Positions 17,190 through 25,551 of a DNA stretch of 64,000 bases are shown one piece after another. The notes under the pieces are model-generated. The model was not told the origin of the DNA and ran no database searches. It worked only from the letters and a program-made list of their open reading frames with translations. The first letter of the stretch is position 1. Every line of letters starts with the position of its first letter. This DNA comes from Caldisericum exile AZM16c01 (lineage in GTDB: Bacteria > Caldisericota > Caldisericia > Caldisericales > Caldisericaceae), in assembly GCF_000284335.1 (NCBI RefSeq), contig NC_017096.1, positions 186,001-250,000 on the forward strand, read 5' to 3'. Both the position numbers and the translations under genes were made by a program.

Positions 17190-17545
17190 GTTCTCCCTCT
17201 AACTCCCCCTAAAAAATGAAGAGATTTTTTGTTTTCCGGTGGAGTTGGAGGAGGGTGTCCCTCCTCCATTTTGTGTCATGTCGAGCGAAGCGAGACATCT
17301 CTAATTTAGAGGGGAATTAACAATTCCCCTCTCTAACTCCCCTTTAAAGGAGAAAAGAATTTTTATGGGGGAGTACTGAGGGGGGTTGTTGCCCCCTCAG
17401 ATTTAACTGAGGAGATCCCTCACATTCGTTCGGGATGACTTCAATTAGAAAGGGGTATATCCCCTTTCTAACTTACCCCTAAGGATAAAAAGATTTTTAA
17501 TTCTTTGGGGGAGTGCTGAGGGGGGTTGTTTCCCACTCAGATTGA
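17190..17545. repeat. Cluster of three imperfect palindromic units with an inverted 27-bp bracket
   Basis: Three related units (about 17190-17270, 17308-17405, 17447-17545) each carry a CTCTAACT-CCCC segment, an A/T-rich AGATTTTT-like core and a G-rich segment. Units 2 and 3 each start with a palindrome (AGAGGGGAATT/AATTCCCCTCT at 17308-17332; AGAAAGGGG/CCCCTTTCT at 17447-17469) and end with CTGAGGGGG hairpins (17376-17400 and 17516-17540). Unit 2 is bracketed by inverted copies of a 27-28 bp sequence (17275-17301 and 17412-17439). These resemble dispersed intergenic repeats or a small non-autonomous element; no transposase is present. Confidence 0.65.
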
Positions 17546-17665
17546 TGAGAGGTAAGAAATTTAAAAAAAATTGAAAAAAGTCAAAGAAAAGTTTAGAAAT
17601 AGAACAAAATCTTAAAAAAGGAGGTATTTAAATTTTTTTTCTATCGATACTCCGAGAGAAAAATA

Positions 17666-17693
17666 GCCTTTAATTGTGGGAAAGGCATTTTTT
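17666..17693 (+). terminator. Weak terminator-like hairpin
   Basis: GCCTTT (17666-17671) and AAAGGC (17681-17686) with a 9-nt loop are followed by ATTTTTT. It could end transcripts coming from the buk run. Confidence 0.4.
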
Positions 17694-17933
17694 CATGAAA
17701 AAAATAAGCAAATGCTTATAGATACAATTTCAACTATTTTATTTTGTCTATCTCAAATTTAAGAATTGGATACTGTTATAGTTGTTCGTAACCCTGAGAT
17801 TTCATTTTGTTTTAGGATTTGCATCGTGGTGCTTCCTGTAATAAAGAGAAAGAAATAAAGGAATGGTAGGTTTTTAATGACTTCTGCCGCAATAAATTTT
17901 AATACTTTCAATTAGAATTCTCAAACCAAGGTG

Positions 17934-17977
17934 TTTTGTTAACCCTCTTTAACAAAATGGCAAAGAATTAATATAAT
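17934..17977 (+). promoter_or_regulatory. Promoter of the purine/pyrimidine operon with an overlapping operator
   Basis: TTAACA (17949-17954) and TATAAT (17972-17977) are 17 bp apart. The inverted repeat TTTTGTTAA (17934-17942) / TTAACAAAA (17949-17957), spacer CCCTCT, covers the -35. This is where a repressor that senses substrate would bind. Confidence 0.65.
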
Positions 17978-18012
17978 ATAAGTATGAGAAAAAATTCAAA
18001 GGAGGTATAAAA

Positions 18013-19275
18013 GTGGAAAGAAAACTTGACCAAACGCAGGCTTTAATTGAAGCAGAACGATGTTTATACTGTTATGATGCTCCATGTGAAAAGGCGTGTC
18101 CTGCACATGTGCCTGTGCCTGAATTTATACAATCAATTCGAAGCGGTAATCTTAAAGGTGCAAGAGAACTTATAAGCCTTGCAAATCCATCAATTGAGGT
18201 TTGCGGAGAAGTTTGTCCTGAAGAGCAATTTTGCCAATCTGTTTGCACCAGAACAAAGATTGATACCCCTATAAAGATTAGAGAGCTCCATAAATTTGTT
18301 ACAGACAATGTGAAGCTAAAAGATCTTGAACTTGATTTGCCTCCCCTAAACGGAAGGAAAGTTGCAATAATTGGAGGAGGGCCGGCAGGACTTGCATGTG
18401 CAAGAGAATTAAGAAGATTCGGCGTTAAGTCTGTAATTTTCGAGAAGAAGGAACTTGGTGGAATCCCTGTTCAAGAAATCTCAAAAGAGCGACTCTCAGA
18501 TGAAATATCGAGAAGTGAGGCAAAACAGATTCTCGAATTGTTTAATGCCGAAGTGAGGGACAAGAAAATTACAAGCATAAATGAACTTCATGGGGAATTC
18601 GATGCTGTTTTTATCTCAACAGGTTTGACAGAGGAACTCGAGCTTGATGTAAAAGGTGTAAACCTTCAAAATGTATATACCGCACGAAAACTCTTAAAGA
18701 CAATTAAGTCTGGTATGAAAACAGGTCTTGGAAAAAGAGTTGGTGTTATCGGTGGCGGAAATGTTGCAGTAGAAGTTGCCGCAGCCTTGAAGCGAGAGGA
18801 TCCTTCAAGAGATGTTGAGGTTGTCTACAGAAGGGGGTTAAAGGAATTAAGGGCATTTAGGGATGAAATTGAAGAAGCACTTGAATTAGGAGTCGCATTC
18901 CAGTTCCTTGCAATTCCACTTGAAATTAAGGGAACAGAAAAAGTTGAAGGGCTATTATGCAGAAGAGCACGTCTTGGAGAAACTGATTCAAGCGGGAGGC
19001 GCACATTTGAAGAAGTACCGAACTCTGATTTCTTTATCCCATTTGATACTATTGTAATTGCAATTGGACAAAAGCCATCGGATATATTCTCGGAACTTGA
19101 GAAGACAAATAACGGCCTTATTAAGACAAATGAAGATCTTGAAACTTCAATGAAAGGCGTTTTTGCAGGTGGTGATATTGTAAGGGGTGCTTCAACGATT
19201 GTAGAGTCTGTTGCTGACGGAAAGAAGGCAGCACAGTCAATTTTAAAATATCTTGAAGGAGGAAAAAATGTTTAA
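18013..19275 (+). CDS. preT: NAD-dependent dihydropyrimidine dehydrogenase subunit PreT (FAD/Fe-S oxidoreductase)
   Basis: A 420-residue glutamate-synthase-small-subunit-like flavoprotein starting at GTG 18013 behind AAAGGAGGT. The N-terminal domain II fold carries CLYCYDAPCEKACPAH and CGEVCPEEQFCQSVC cysteine sets for [4Fe-4S] clusters. GGGPAGLACARELRRFG binds FAD and GGGNVAVEVAAALK binds NAD(P)H. PreT feeds electrons to PreA, encoded next with an 8-base overlap, to reduce uracil/thymine or run the reverse reaction. In this cluster it might instead serve a purine-ring reduction, as the related YgfK is thought to. It heads an operon of eight genes. Confidence 0.88.
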   Translation: MERKLDQTQALIEAERCLYCYDAPCEKACPAHVPVPEFIQSIRSGNLKGARELISLANPSIEVCGEVCPEEQFCQSVCTRTKIDTPIKIRELHKFVTDNVKLKDLELDLPPLNGRKVAIIGGGPAGLACARELRRFGVKSVIFEKKELGGIPVQEISKERLSDEISRSEAKQILELFNAEVRDKKITSINELHGEFDAVFISTGLTEELELDVKGVNLQNVYTARKLLKTIKSGMKTGLGKRVGVIGGGNVAVEVAAALKREDPSRDVEVVYRRGLKELRAFRDEIEEALELGVAFQFLAIPLEIKGTEKVEGLLCRRARLGETDSSGRRTFEEVPNSDFFIPFDTIVIAIGQKPSDIFSELEKTNNGLIKTNEDLETSMKGVFAGGDIVRGASTIVESVADGKKAAQSILKYLEGGKNV

Positions 19276-20503
19276 GAAAGTTGATATATCAATTGACTTT
19301 TTAGGCATTCATCTTGATTCTCCTTTTATTCTCTCTGCTGCCCCTCCAACTGACGAACTTGAAATGGCAGAGAGAGGACTTGAGGAAGGTTGGGCTGGTG
19401 TAATCCTTAAGACAACATCTGTTGAGGGAAATCCCGTTGACCTCAAAAACCCTATGATGTCTTCTTTTGGACCAATGAGTAGAAAGGTTGTAGGCCTTGG
19501 TAATATTGACCTAATCTCTCATCACCACATTGATGTTGTTGAAGAAAGAGTTAAGTATCTAAAAAAGAAATTTCCCAATAAGATGATTGCAGCATCCATC
19601 ATGGGTGCATCAAAGGAGGATTGGCAAACGCTTGTTTGGAGATTGAAGAAAGCTCAAGTAGATCTTATTGAATGTTCCTTCAGTTGTCCGCAGGGAAGTA
19701 TGGGAGAAGAGCCAGGAAAAATGCTTGCACAAAGTATTGAGGCAACAGAGAAAGTCACTCGTTGGGTAAAAGAAGCTGCCGACACAACGCCAGTTCTCAT
19801 TAAGATTACACCACAGGTAACTGATATCGTTGAAGTTGCAAAAGCAGTCAAACGCGGCGGAGCAGATGGCATTACTGCATCAAATACTATTCCTTCTCTA
19901 ACGGGTGTTGACATCTACACATTCGAACCATATCCAACACTCTTTGGTGAAGGAGCATACTCTGGCTTGTCTGGTCCTGCAATTAAGCCTATTACCTTAA
20001 GAACCATAGCGGAAATTGCAAGAAACGTGGATATTGTCATTTCTGGAAATGGCGGTGCATTTAACTGGAGAGATGCTGTTGAATTTATGGCGGTTGGTGC
20101 ATCAAACGTTCAATTCTGCACACTTCCAATGCACTATGGTTTTAGGACAATAAGAGACCTTAGAAGCGGCCTTGAACATTATCTTAAAGAAATGGGATTT
20201 GCATCCCCTATGGAAATTATTGGTAGGGCATTGAAGAACATAAAGAATCAAGAGGATCTTGTAAAACCGGAAACAAGGTCTGAAATTAACTATGATAAGT
20301 GTATTGGTTGTGGTCTCTGCTATGCTGCTTGTAACGACGGAGGGCACATGGCAATATCCTGGGATTCGGAATTACGTAAACCAACTGTAAATGAAGACAA
20401 GTGCACAGGTTGTGCAATGTGTATGCAGGTTTGTCCTGTTGATGCAATAAGGATGAAAGAAAAACTCGATTCTAAGGTTCACTATTTTGCAGAAAGAAGG
20501 TGA
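19268..20503 (+). CDS. preA: NAD-dependent dihydropyrimidine dehydrogenase subunit PreA
   Basis: A 411-residue protein: an FMN-dependent dihydroorotate-dehydrogenase-like barrel (about 5-310; IDFLGIHLDSPFILSAAPPT, SFSCPQGSMGEEPGKM, GADGITASNT) followed by a ferredoxin tail with two cluster motifs (CIGCGLCYAAC and CTGCAMCMQVCPVDAI). The family reduces uracil or thymine to the dihydro form. The ATG at 19268 is used because GAAGGAGG precedes it. The Cys in SFSCPQG occupies the catalytic position expected for the pyrimidine site. Confidence 0.9.
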   Translation: MFKKVDISIDFLGIHLDSPFILSAAPPTDELEMAERGLEEGWAGVILKTTSVEGNPVDLKNPMMSSFGPMSRKVVGLGNIDLISHHHIDVVEERVKYLKKKFPNKMIAASIMGASKEDWQTLVWRLKKAQVDLIECSFSCPQGSMGEEPGKMLAQSIEATEKVTRWVKEAADTTPVLIKITPQVTDIVEVAKAVKRGGADGITASNTIPSLTGVDIYTFEPYPTLFGEGAYSGLSGPAIKPITLRTIAEIARNVDIVISGNGGAFNWRDAVEFMAVGASNVQFCTLPMHYGFRTIRDLRSGLEHYLKEMGFASPMEIIGRALKNIKNQEDLVKPETRSEINYDKCIGCGLCYAACNDGGHMAISWDSELRKPTVNEDKCTGCAMCMQVCPVDAIRMKEKLDSKVHYFAERR

Positions 20504-20507
20504 GAAC

Positions 20508-20981
20508 TTGAAAGAAGTAAATATTAACTTCAAATTGAACGGCAAAGAATATAACCTCACGGTGCCGTCAAATCTTACGCTTCTTCAAATTATACGTGAG
20601 AAAATTGGTTTAACTGGCACAAAAAGAGGATGTGGTAAAGGCGAATGTGGTGCATGCACTGTAATTTTTAATGGAAAAACTGTTACATCGTGTCTTGTCC
20701 TTGCGCCAAAGGTTGATGGTGCAGATATTACAACTGTTGAAGGAATTGGAACATTTGAAAATCCTCACCCGATACAAAAGGCCTTTGTTGAAGAAGGAGC
20801 AGTGCAGTGTGGTTTCTGTACGCCTGGATTTGTTGTGTCTGCATATGACCTTCTTTCTAAAAATCCCCATCCAACAGAAGATGATATTAGGGAGGGTCTC
20901 TCTGGAAATCTCTGCAGATGCACAGGTTATATAAAGATTATAAACGCTGTTAAAAAGGCTTCGGAAGAACTAAATGGATAA
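20508..20981 (+). CDS. Molybdenum hydroxylase (xanthine dehydrogenase-type), 2Fe-2S subunit
   Basis: A 157-residue small subunit with two [2Fe-2S] domains: CGKGECGAC (42-50) with Cys62 for the plant-type cluster, and CGFCTPG with CRCTGY for the second. It moves electrons from the Mo site to the FAD subunit. I see no ATG near the start; TTG at 20508 has GAAGGTGAG in front and gives the usual length, whereas TTG 20487 lies inside preA. The stop overlaps the following mocA start by 8 bases. Confidence 0.9.
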   Translation: MKEVNINFKLNGKEYNLTVPSNLTLLQIIREKIGLTGTKRGCGKGECGACTVIFNGKTVTSCLVLAPKVDGADITTVEGIGTFENPHPIQKAFVEEGAVQCGFCTPGFVVSAYDLLSKNPHPTEDDIREGLSGNLCRCTGYIKIINAVKKASEELNG

Positions 20982-21576
20982 CAAAATTTCAGGAGTCCTT
21001 TTGTCTGCTGGCAAATCAGAAAGAATGGGGGAGATGAAGGCGCTTCTCTCCCTAAAAGATAAACTTGTTATTGAAAAACTTATTGAAGAGTATTTAAATG
21101 CTCCTATTGACGAACTTGTTGTTGTAGTTGGTTTTAACGGCGAAAAACTTGAATCAGTTATAAAAAGCCTGTTTCCCACTGATAAAGTAAGAATTATCCA
21201 CAACGAAGATTATGAACAAGGTATGTTTTCTTCAATTGTTAAAGGTGTTGGATCTGCCACTTTTGATAACATTCTTCTTGGGCTTGTCGATAATCCCCTT
21301 ATAAATAGCGAAATCATTAATAAGATTCTTAAAGCATTTGATTTTGAACACATCGTTATCCCATCTTATAACAAGAGAGGCGGACATCCAGTTTTATTTC
21401 CAAAGTTTATTAAAGACGCAATATTATCAAGTAAATACGAAACTTTAAGGGAAGTTTTTGATTCATTCAAAGACAAAATCATTTATATCGATGCACCAAT
21501 TGAAGTTACTATTGACATGGATACAAAAGAGGATTACGAAAAAATCCTCCGATATTTAGAGGGAGGTAGCATATGA
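20974..21576 (+). CDS. mocA: Molybdenum cofactor cytidylyltransferase MocA-like
   Basis: A 200-residue nucleotidyltransferase with GVLLSAGKSERMGEMKALL at the N-terminus (the LxAGxSxRMGxxK signature), DELVVVVGFNG, GLVDNPLI and KRGGHPVLF. MocA joins CMP to molybdopterin, making the dinucleotide cofactor used by xanthine dehydrogenase-family enzymes. Its place between the small and FAD subunit genes supports that role rather than protein glycosylation or MobA-type GMP transfer. Confidence 0.85.
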   Translation: MDNKISGVLLSAGKSERMGEMKALLSLKDKLVIEKLIEEYLNAPIDELVVVVGFNGEKLESVIKSLFPTDKVRIIHNEDYEQGMFSSIVKGVGSATFDNILLGLVDNPLINSEIINKILKAFDFEHIVIPSYNKRGGHPVLFPKFIKDAILSSKYETLREVFDSFKDKIIYIDAPIEVTIDMDTKEDYEKILRYLEGGSI

Positions 21577-22397
21577 TTAATGTATACGAAAAGATTGCAG
21601 AACTTATAAAAAGTGGCACTGAATTTGTTTTTGTTGTCGTTGTAAATGCAGAAGAATCAACTTCAGGCAAAAAGGGCTTCAAGATGGTTGTTCTTAAAGA
21701 TGGCTCTTTCTACGGGACGGTTGGTGGTGGGACTCTTGAAAAAGATGCACTTAGTATTGCAAAAGAACTTTTTAAGACAAAAGGGACCTACTATAAAAAA
21801 TATGTTCTCAAAGAAGGTGATCCACTTTCTTTGGGTATGGTGTGCGGTGGGGAGGCCGAGTTGTACTTTGAATATGTTGGCACGAAAAGGCAGTTGGTAA
21901 TTTTTGGAGCAGGACATCTTGGGAAGGCAATTTACGAAGTTGCCAAAGTTTCGAATGATTATGACTTTCTTGTTGTTGATGAGCGTGTGGATTTTGCAAA
22001 TGTTGAAAATTTTCCCAATACAACAGTATTTAACGGTGAGGGGATTTACAAAAGAGTTTCAGAACTTCCCATTTGTGATGGTGCAGAGGTCATTATCGTT
22101 ACTCCTGGCGGCGAAAACGACCCATACATTCTAAAAGGACTATACGACAAAGGTGTTTCTTACACCTACATTGGAATGATTGGAAGCCTTAATCGAAGGA
22201 ATAAGTGCTTTGAAAAGGCAATGGAATTAGGGGTGCCAAAGGAATTTTTGGATAAGATTTTTGCACCTGTTGGTCTTGCGATTGGTTCCGAAACGCCATT
22301 TGAGATTGCAATAGCAATTTTAGGAGAAATTATTGCCCTTAAAAAGGGGTATATTGATAAAGTTTTAACTGAAAGGAGTGCCCATGAAAGAGCTTGA
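21573..22397 (+). CDS. xdhC: XdhC/CoxI-family molybdenum hydroxylase maturation factor
   Basis: A 274-residue protein of the XdhC family, which carries the matured (often sulfurated) molybdenum cofactor to the hydroxylase. The N-terminal part shows VNAEESTSGKKGFKMVVLKDG and GTVGGGTLEKDA; the C-terminal Rossmann-like domain has LVIFGAGHLGKAIYEVA and YIGMIGSLNRRNK followed by PVGLAIGSETPFEIAIAILGEI, the classical XdhC ending. It overlaps mocA by 4 bases and the FAD-subunit gene by 14. It should act in the cytoplasm on the neighbouring enzyme. Confidence 0.9.
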   Translation: MINVYEKIAELIKSGTEFVFVVVVNAEESTSGKKGFKMVVLKDGSFYGTVGGGTLEKDALSIAKELFKTKGTYYKKYVLKEGDPLSLGMVCGGEAELYFEYVGTKRQLVIFGAGHLGKAIYEVAKVSNDYDFLVVDERVDFANVENFPNTTVFNGEGIYKRVSELPICDGAEVIIVTPGGENDPYILKGLYDKGVSYTYIGMIGSLNRRNKCFEKAMELGVPKEFLDKIFAPVGLAIGSETPFEIAIAILGEIIALKKGYIDKVLTERSAHERA

Positions 22398-23259
22398 TTA
22401 TTTTTTCCCTAAAACATTGGAAGAAGCACTTCAAATTAAAAATGACCTTAAGGGAAGCATTAAGGTCATCGCAGGCGGGACTGACCTTGTTGTCCACTTA
22501 AAGCAAGATCAGGTAAATGAGGATAAATTGCTTGATGTATCAAGGTTAGAAGAACTAAAAGGGGTTGTTGATAAAGGTGATACAATTTACATTGGTGCAG
22601 GAACAACTCACACAGAAATTCTTGAAAACACTTTAATTAAAGACTCTGTGCCTATCCTTTTTGATGCTATTAAATCCATTGGTTCACCTCAGATAAGAAA
22701 CATTGGCACAATTGGTGGAAATATTGCAAATGCATCTCCTGCAGGTGATTCAATCCCTGCACTTTTCGTGCTTCTATCAAAGTTGCATGTAAAAAGTGTT
22801 GAAGGTAGTCGCGAAATTCCAATCGAGGACTTTTTCCTTGGTCCTGGAAAGACTGCCTTAAAGGAAAACGAAATAATAATGGGTGTTGAATTTGAGAAGA
22901 TGAAAGATAACGATATCGGTTTCTTTAGAAAAGTTGGTCAAAGAAAAGGTACTGCAATTTCTGTTGTAAATGCTGCAGTACGTCTTACAAAAGATAGTAT
23001 ACCCAACAAATTCTCAAAAGCATACGTCGCCTTAGGTGCAGTTGCGCCAACAGTTGTTAGAGCAAAAATTGTTGAAAATGCTCTTACAAGTGAAATTCTT
23101 GATTCTCTTGACAAGATTATGTATATTGCACGATTAGTTTATAGAGAAGTTTCTCCTATAACTGATGTAAGAGGCTCTCTTGAATACAGGCGCGATGTCT
23201 CTATAAACATTGTGTATGAAGGGATTGCAGACCTCTTTTTAAAAGGGTTCAGGAGGTAA
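22384..23259 (+). CDS. Molybdenum hydroxylase, FAD subunit
   Basis: A 291-residue FAD-binding subunit of the CoxM/XdhB type. Signatures are KVIAGGTDLVVHLK, IRNIGTIGGNIANASPAGDSIP, and a C-terminal CO-dehydrogenase-like domain. It receives electrons from the 2Fe-2S subunit and hands them to NAD+ or another acceptor. ATG 22384 is chosen over GTG 22378 because AAAGGAG precedes it. It stops 3 bases before the start of the Mo subunit. Confidence 0.92.
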   Translation: MKELDYFFPKTLEEALQIKNDLKGSIKVIAGGTDLVVHLKQDQVNEDKLLDVSRLEELKGVVDKGDTIYIGAGTTHTEILENTLIKDSVPILFDAIKSIGSPQIRNIGTIGGNIANASPAGDSIPALFVLLSKLHVKSVEGSREIPIEDFFLGPGKTALKENEIIMGVEFEKMKDNDIGFFRKVGQRKGTAISVVNAAVRLTKDSIPNKFSKAYVALGAVAPTVVRAKIVENALTSEILDSLDKIMYIARLVYREVSPITDVRGSLEYRRDVSINIVYEGIADLFLKGFRR

Positions 23260-23262
23260 GAA

Positions 23263-25551
23263 ATGGAAGAGTTGAAATATATCGGGAAGCCTATACCTCG
23301 AATTGATGCACTCGAAAAGGCAACAGGGAAAATTAAATACATGTCTGATCTAAAATTCCCAAATATGGCGTTTGGGAAAATCCTTAGAGCAAAATATCCC
23401 CATGCAAAAATTTTAAAAATCGATACCTCAAAGGCTGAGGCACTTCCAGGAGTTGTAGCGGTAATAACACACAAAGATGTGCCAGGTGTAAATGGTTTTG
23501 GTATTGTTGTCCCTGATATGCCAGTACTCTGCAAGGATAAAGTGCGATACATTGGTGATGCGGTTGCAGCAGTTGCAGCTGAAACAGAAGAGATTGCAGA
23601 GAAAGCAATTAAACTAATCGATGTTGAATACGAGCCATTGCCTGTGGTTGAGGATCCAGAAGAAGCAATGGAAGAGGATGCACCGAAAATTCACGAAGAG
23701 GGAAACATACATCTTCATACTGAGATAACCCGAGGAGATGTGGAGAGTGCGTTTAAAGAGGCTGATTTGATAATTGAAGAGACATTCTTTACAGGAAGGC
23801 AAGACCATACGCCACTTGAAACCGAAGGCGGTGTAGCCTTTGTAGATGAAGAAGGGGTTTTACATGTTTATGTTGGCTCTCAATATCCTCAAAGGGACCA
23901 ACTACAACTTGCAAGATGTCTCAACTGGAATCCAAAGAAAATTCATGTTGTATCGTATCCAGTCGGTGGTGCTTTTGGTCGTAAAGATGAACTTTCCATT
24001 CAACCGATTCTTGCACTTCTTGCAATAAAGGCAAAACGCCCTGTTAAAATAACTCTTTCAAGAGAAGAATCAATCATTGCTTACTGGAAAAGGCATCCTT
24101 TTAAGATGCGTTATAAGGTTGCATTCAAAAAAGATGGAACACTTCTTGGCGTTGATGCATATCTTGTTGAAGATAAAGGTGCGTATTCTTCATTGGGTGG
24201 ACCTGTTTTAAATCTTGCAGTTGAGCATGCTTGTGGCCCCTATCGGGTGGATAATGTACATGTTGACGGCTATGCTGTATTTACAAATAATGGTATTGCA
24301 GGCGCATTCCGTGGTTTTGGAGCACCTCAAACAGCATTTGCAATTGAGACAATAATGGATATTGCATCTCGTAAATTAGGAATCGATCCAATTGAACTTA
24401 GAAAGAAGAATGCACTACGAAAAGGTGACAGAACTTCCATTGGGAATGTCCTCACAACATCTGTTGGAACTGAACTTGTCCTTGATGCAATAAAAGAATC
24501 GTATATCTGGAAAAATAGAGATGCGTTGCGGAAAGAGCAATCCAAACCATGGCTTAGGCGTGGGGTTGGAATGGCTCTAACCTATCAGGGGACTGGTCTT
24601 GGTGTTGGCATTCCTGATTATGGTGGTGCGATTCTCAATATGAACGAAGATGGAGGATTTACTGTAAGAATTGGTACTGTTGATTACGGCCAAGGAATTG
24701 GCACATCCTATGCGCAGATTGTTGCAGAAGCAATGCATGTCCCGATTGAAAAGGTAAAGGTTATTTTAGGCGATAGTTTCTTAACAGCAGATTCGGGACC
24801 TACAAGTGCATCACGTGGAGTTTATACAGGTGGAAAGGCTGCAGTTATTGCGGCAGATAAGATGAAGGAAATTTTGAAAGAGAAGGCAGCAGAATTATTG
24901 AAAGTAAGCACTGATAGACTTGATTTTGACTTTGGATATGTTTTTGACAAAGATAGTGGAAACAAAGTTTCCTATGAAGAACTGGCACAGGCCTTTAAGG
25001 AGGTTGGATCTCTTCCTGAAACTGAAGGATACTTCCTTGTGCCAACTGCAGATATAAAATTGGAAAATGCCTTTGGGCTTCCACACCATATCTTTGCATT
25101 TTCAGCACATGCAGCGTATGTTGAGGTTAATACACTAACAGGTGAAGTTTCTGTGATTGAAGGCGCAGAAGCAGTTGATGGTGGTGTTATTATTAATAGA
25201 CAAGGATACGAAGCACAGGTTGAAGGTGGCTTTGTTATGGGTATGGGATACGGCCTTATGGAACATACTATTATTGAAAAAGGTATTGTCAAGAATCCTA
25301 ACTTTTCAACTTACATAATCCCAACAATAAAGGATGCACCAAGACGCATTGAAGCAATTCCTGTGATAAATCCCGAAGATACCGGACCATTTAGATCTAA
25401 GGGTATTGCAGAAACCGTTATGGTGGCAACACCCCCTGCAGTAACCAACGCAATTTATGATGCAACAGGTGCAAGAATCTTTAGAATCCCTGCAACACCA
25501 GAGGTTGTATATTTTGCAATCAAGGAGAGTCAAAATGAGGACATTGATTAA
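23263..25551 (+). CDS. xdhA: Molybdenum hydroxylase, molybdopterin-binding large subunit (xanthine dehydrogenase-like)
   Basis: A 762-residue catalytic subunit. The N-terminal a/b-hammerhead (KYIGKPIPRIDALEKATGKI) is followed by the Mo-cofactor-binding parts: YPVGGAFGRKDELS, AFRGFGAPQTAFAIE, TVDYGQGIGTSYAQI and PTSASRGVYTGGKA. The conserved active-site Glu is in SKGIAETVM near the C-terminus. Oxidation of xanthine, hypoxanthine or a purine analogue is the best guess, given the adjacent 8-oxoguanine deaminase; aldehyde or nicotinate substrates remain possible. The start follows AGGAGG. Confidence 0.9.
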   Translation: MEELKYIGKPIPRIDALEKATGKIKYMSDLKFPNMAFGKILRAKYPHAKILKIDTSKAEALPGVVAVITHKDVPGVNGFGIVVPDMPVLCKDKVRYIGDAVAAVAAETEEIAEKAIKLIDVEYEPLPVVEDPEEAMEEDAPKIHEEGNIHLHTEITRGDVESAFKEADLIIEETFFTGRQDHTPLETEGGVAFVDEEGVLHVYVGSQYPQRDQLQLARCLNWNPKKIHVVSYPVGGAFGRKDELSIQPILALLAIKAKRPVKITLSREESIIAYWKRHPFKMRYKVAFKKDGTLLGVDAYLVEDKGAYSSLGGPVLNLAVEHACGPYRVDNVHVDGYAVFTNNGIAGAFRGFGAPQTAFAIETIMDIASRKLGIDPIELRKKNALRKGDRTSIGNVLTTSVGTELVLDAIKESYIWKNRDALRKEQSKPWLRRGVGMALTYQGTGLGVGIPDYGGAILNMNEDGGFTVRIGTVDYGQGIGTSYAQIVAEAMHVPIEKVKVILGDSFLTADSGPTSASRGVYTGGKAAVIAADKMKEILKEKAAELLKVSTDRLDFDFGYVFDKDSGNKVSYEELAQAFKEVGSLPETEGYFLVPTADIKLENAFGLPHHIFAFSAHAAYVEVNTLTGEVSVIEGAEAVDGGVIINRQGYEAQVEGGFVMGMGYGLMEHTIIEKGIVKNPNFSTYIIPTIKDAPRRIEAIPVINPEDTGPFRSKGIAETVMVATPPAVTNAIYDATGARIFRIPATPEVVYFAIKESQNEDID

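Larger units (their letters stand above)
17106..17933. other. Non-coding stretch with repeats and AT-rich DNA
   Basis: There is no credible gene here. 17190-17545 holds palindromic repeats (separate entry). 17546-17933 is very AT-rich; the only structure I see is a terminator-like hairpin at 17666-17693. Confidence 0.7.

Noticed and set aside
17546-17933. Purine or molybdenum-cofactor riboswitch before the purine operon
   Set aside because: The conserved core sequences that I know are absent; only an AT-rich stretch and a weak hairpin are present, and the promoter lies downstream.
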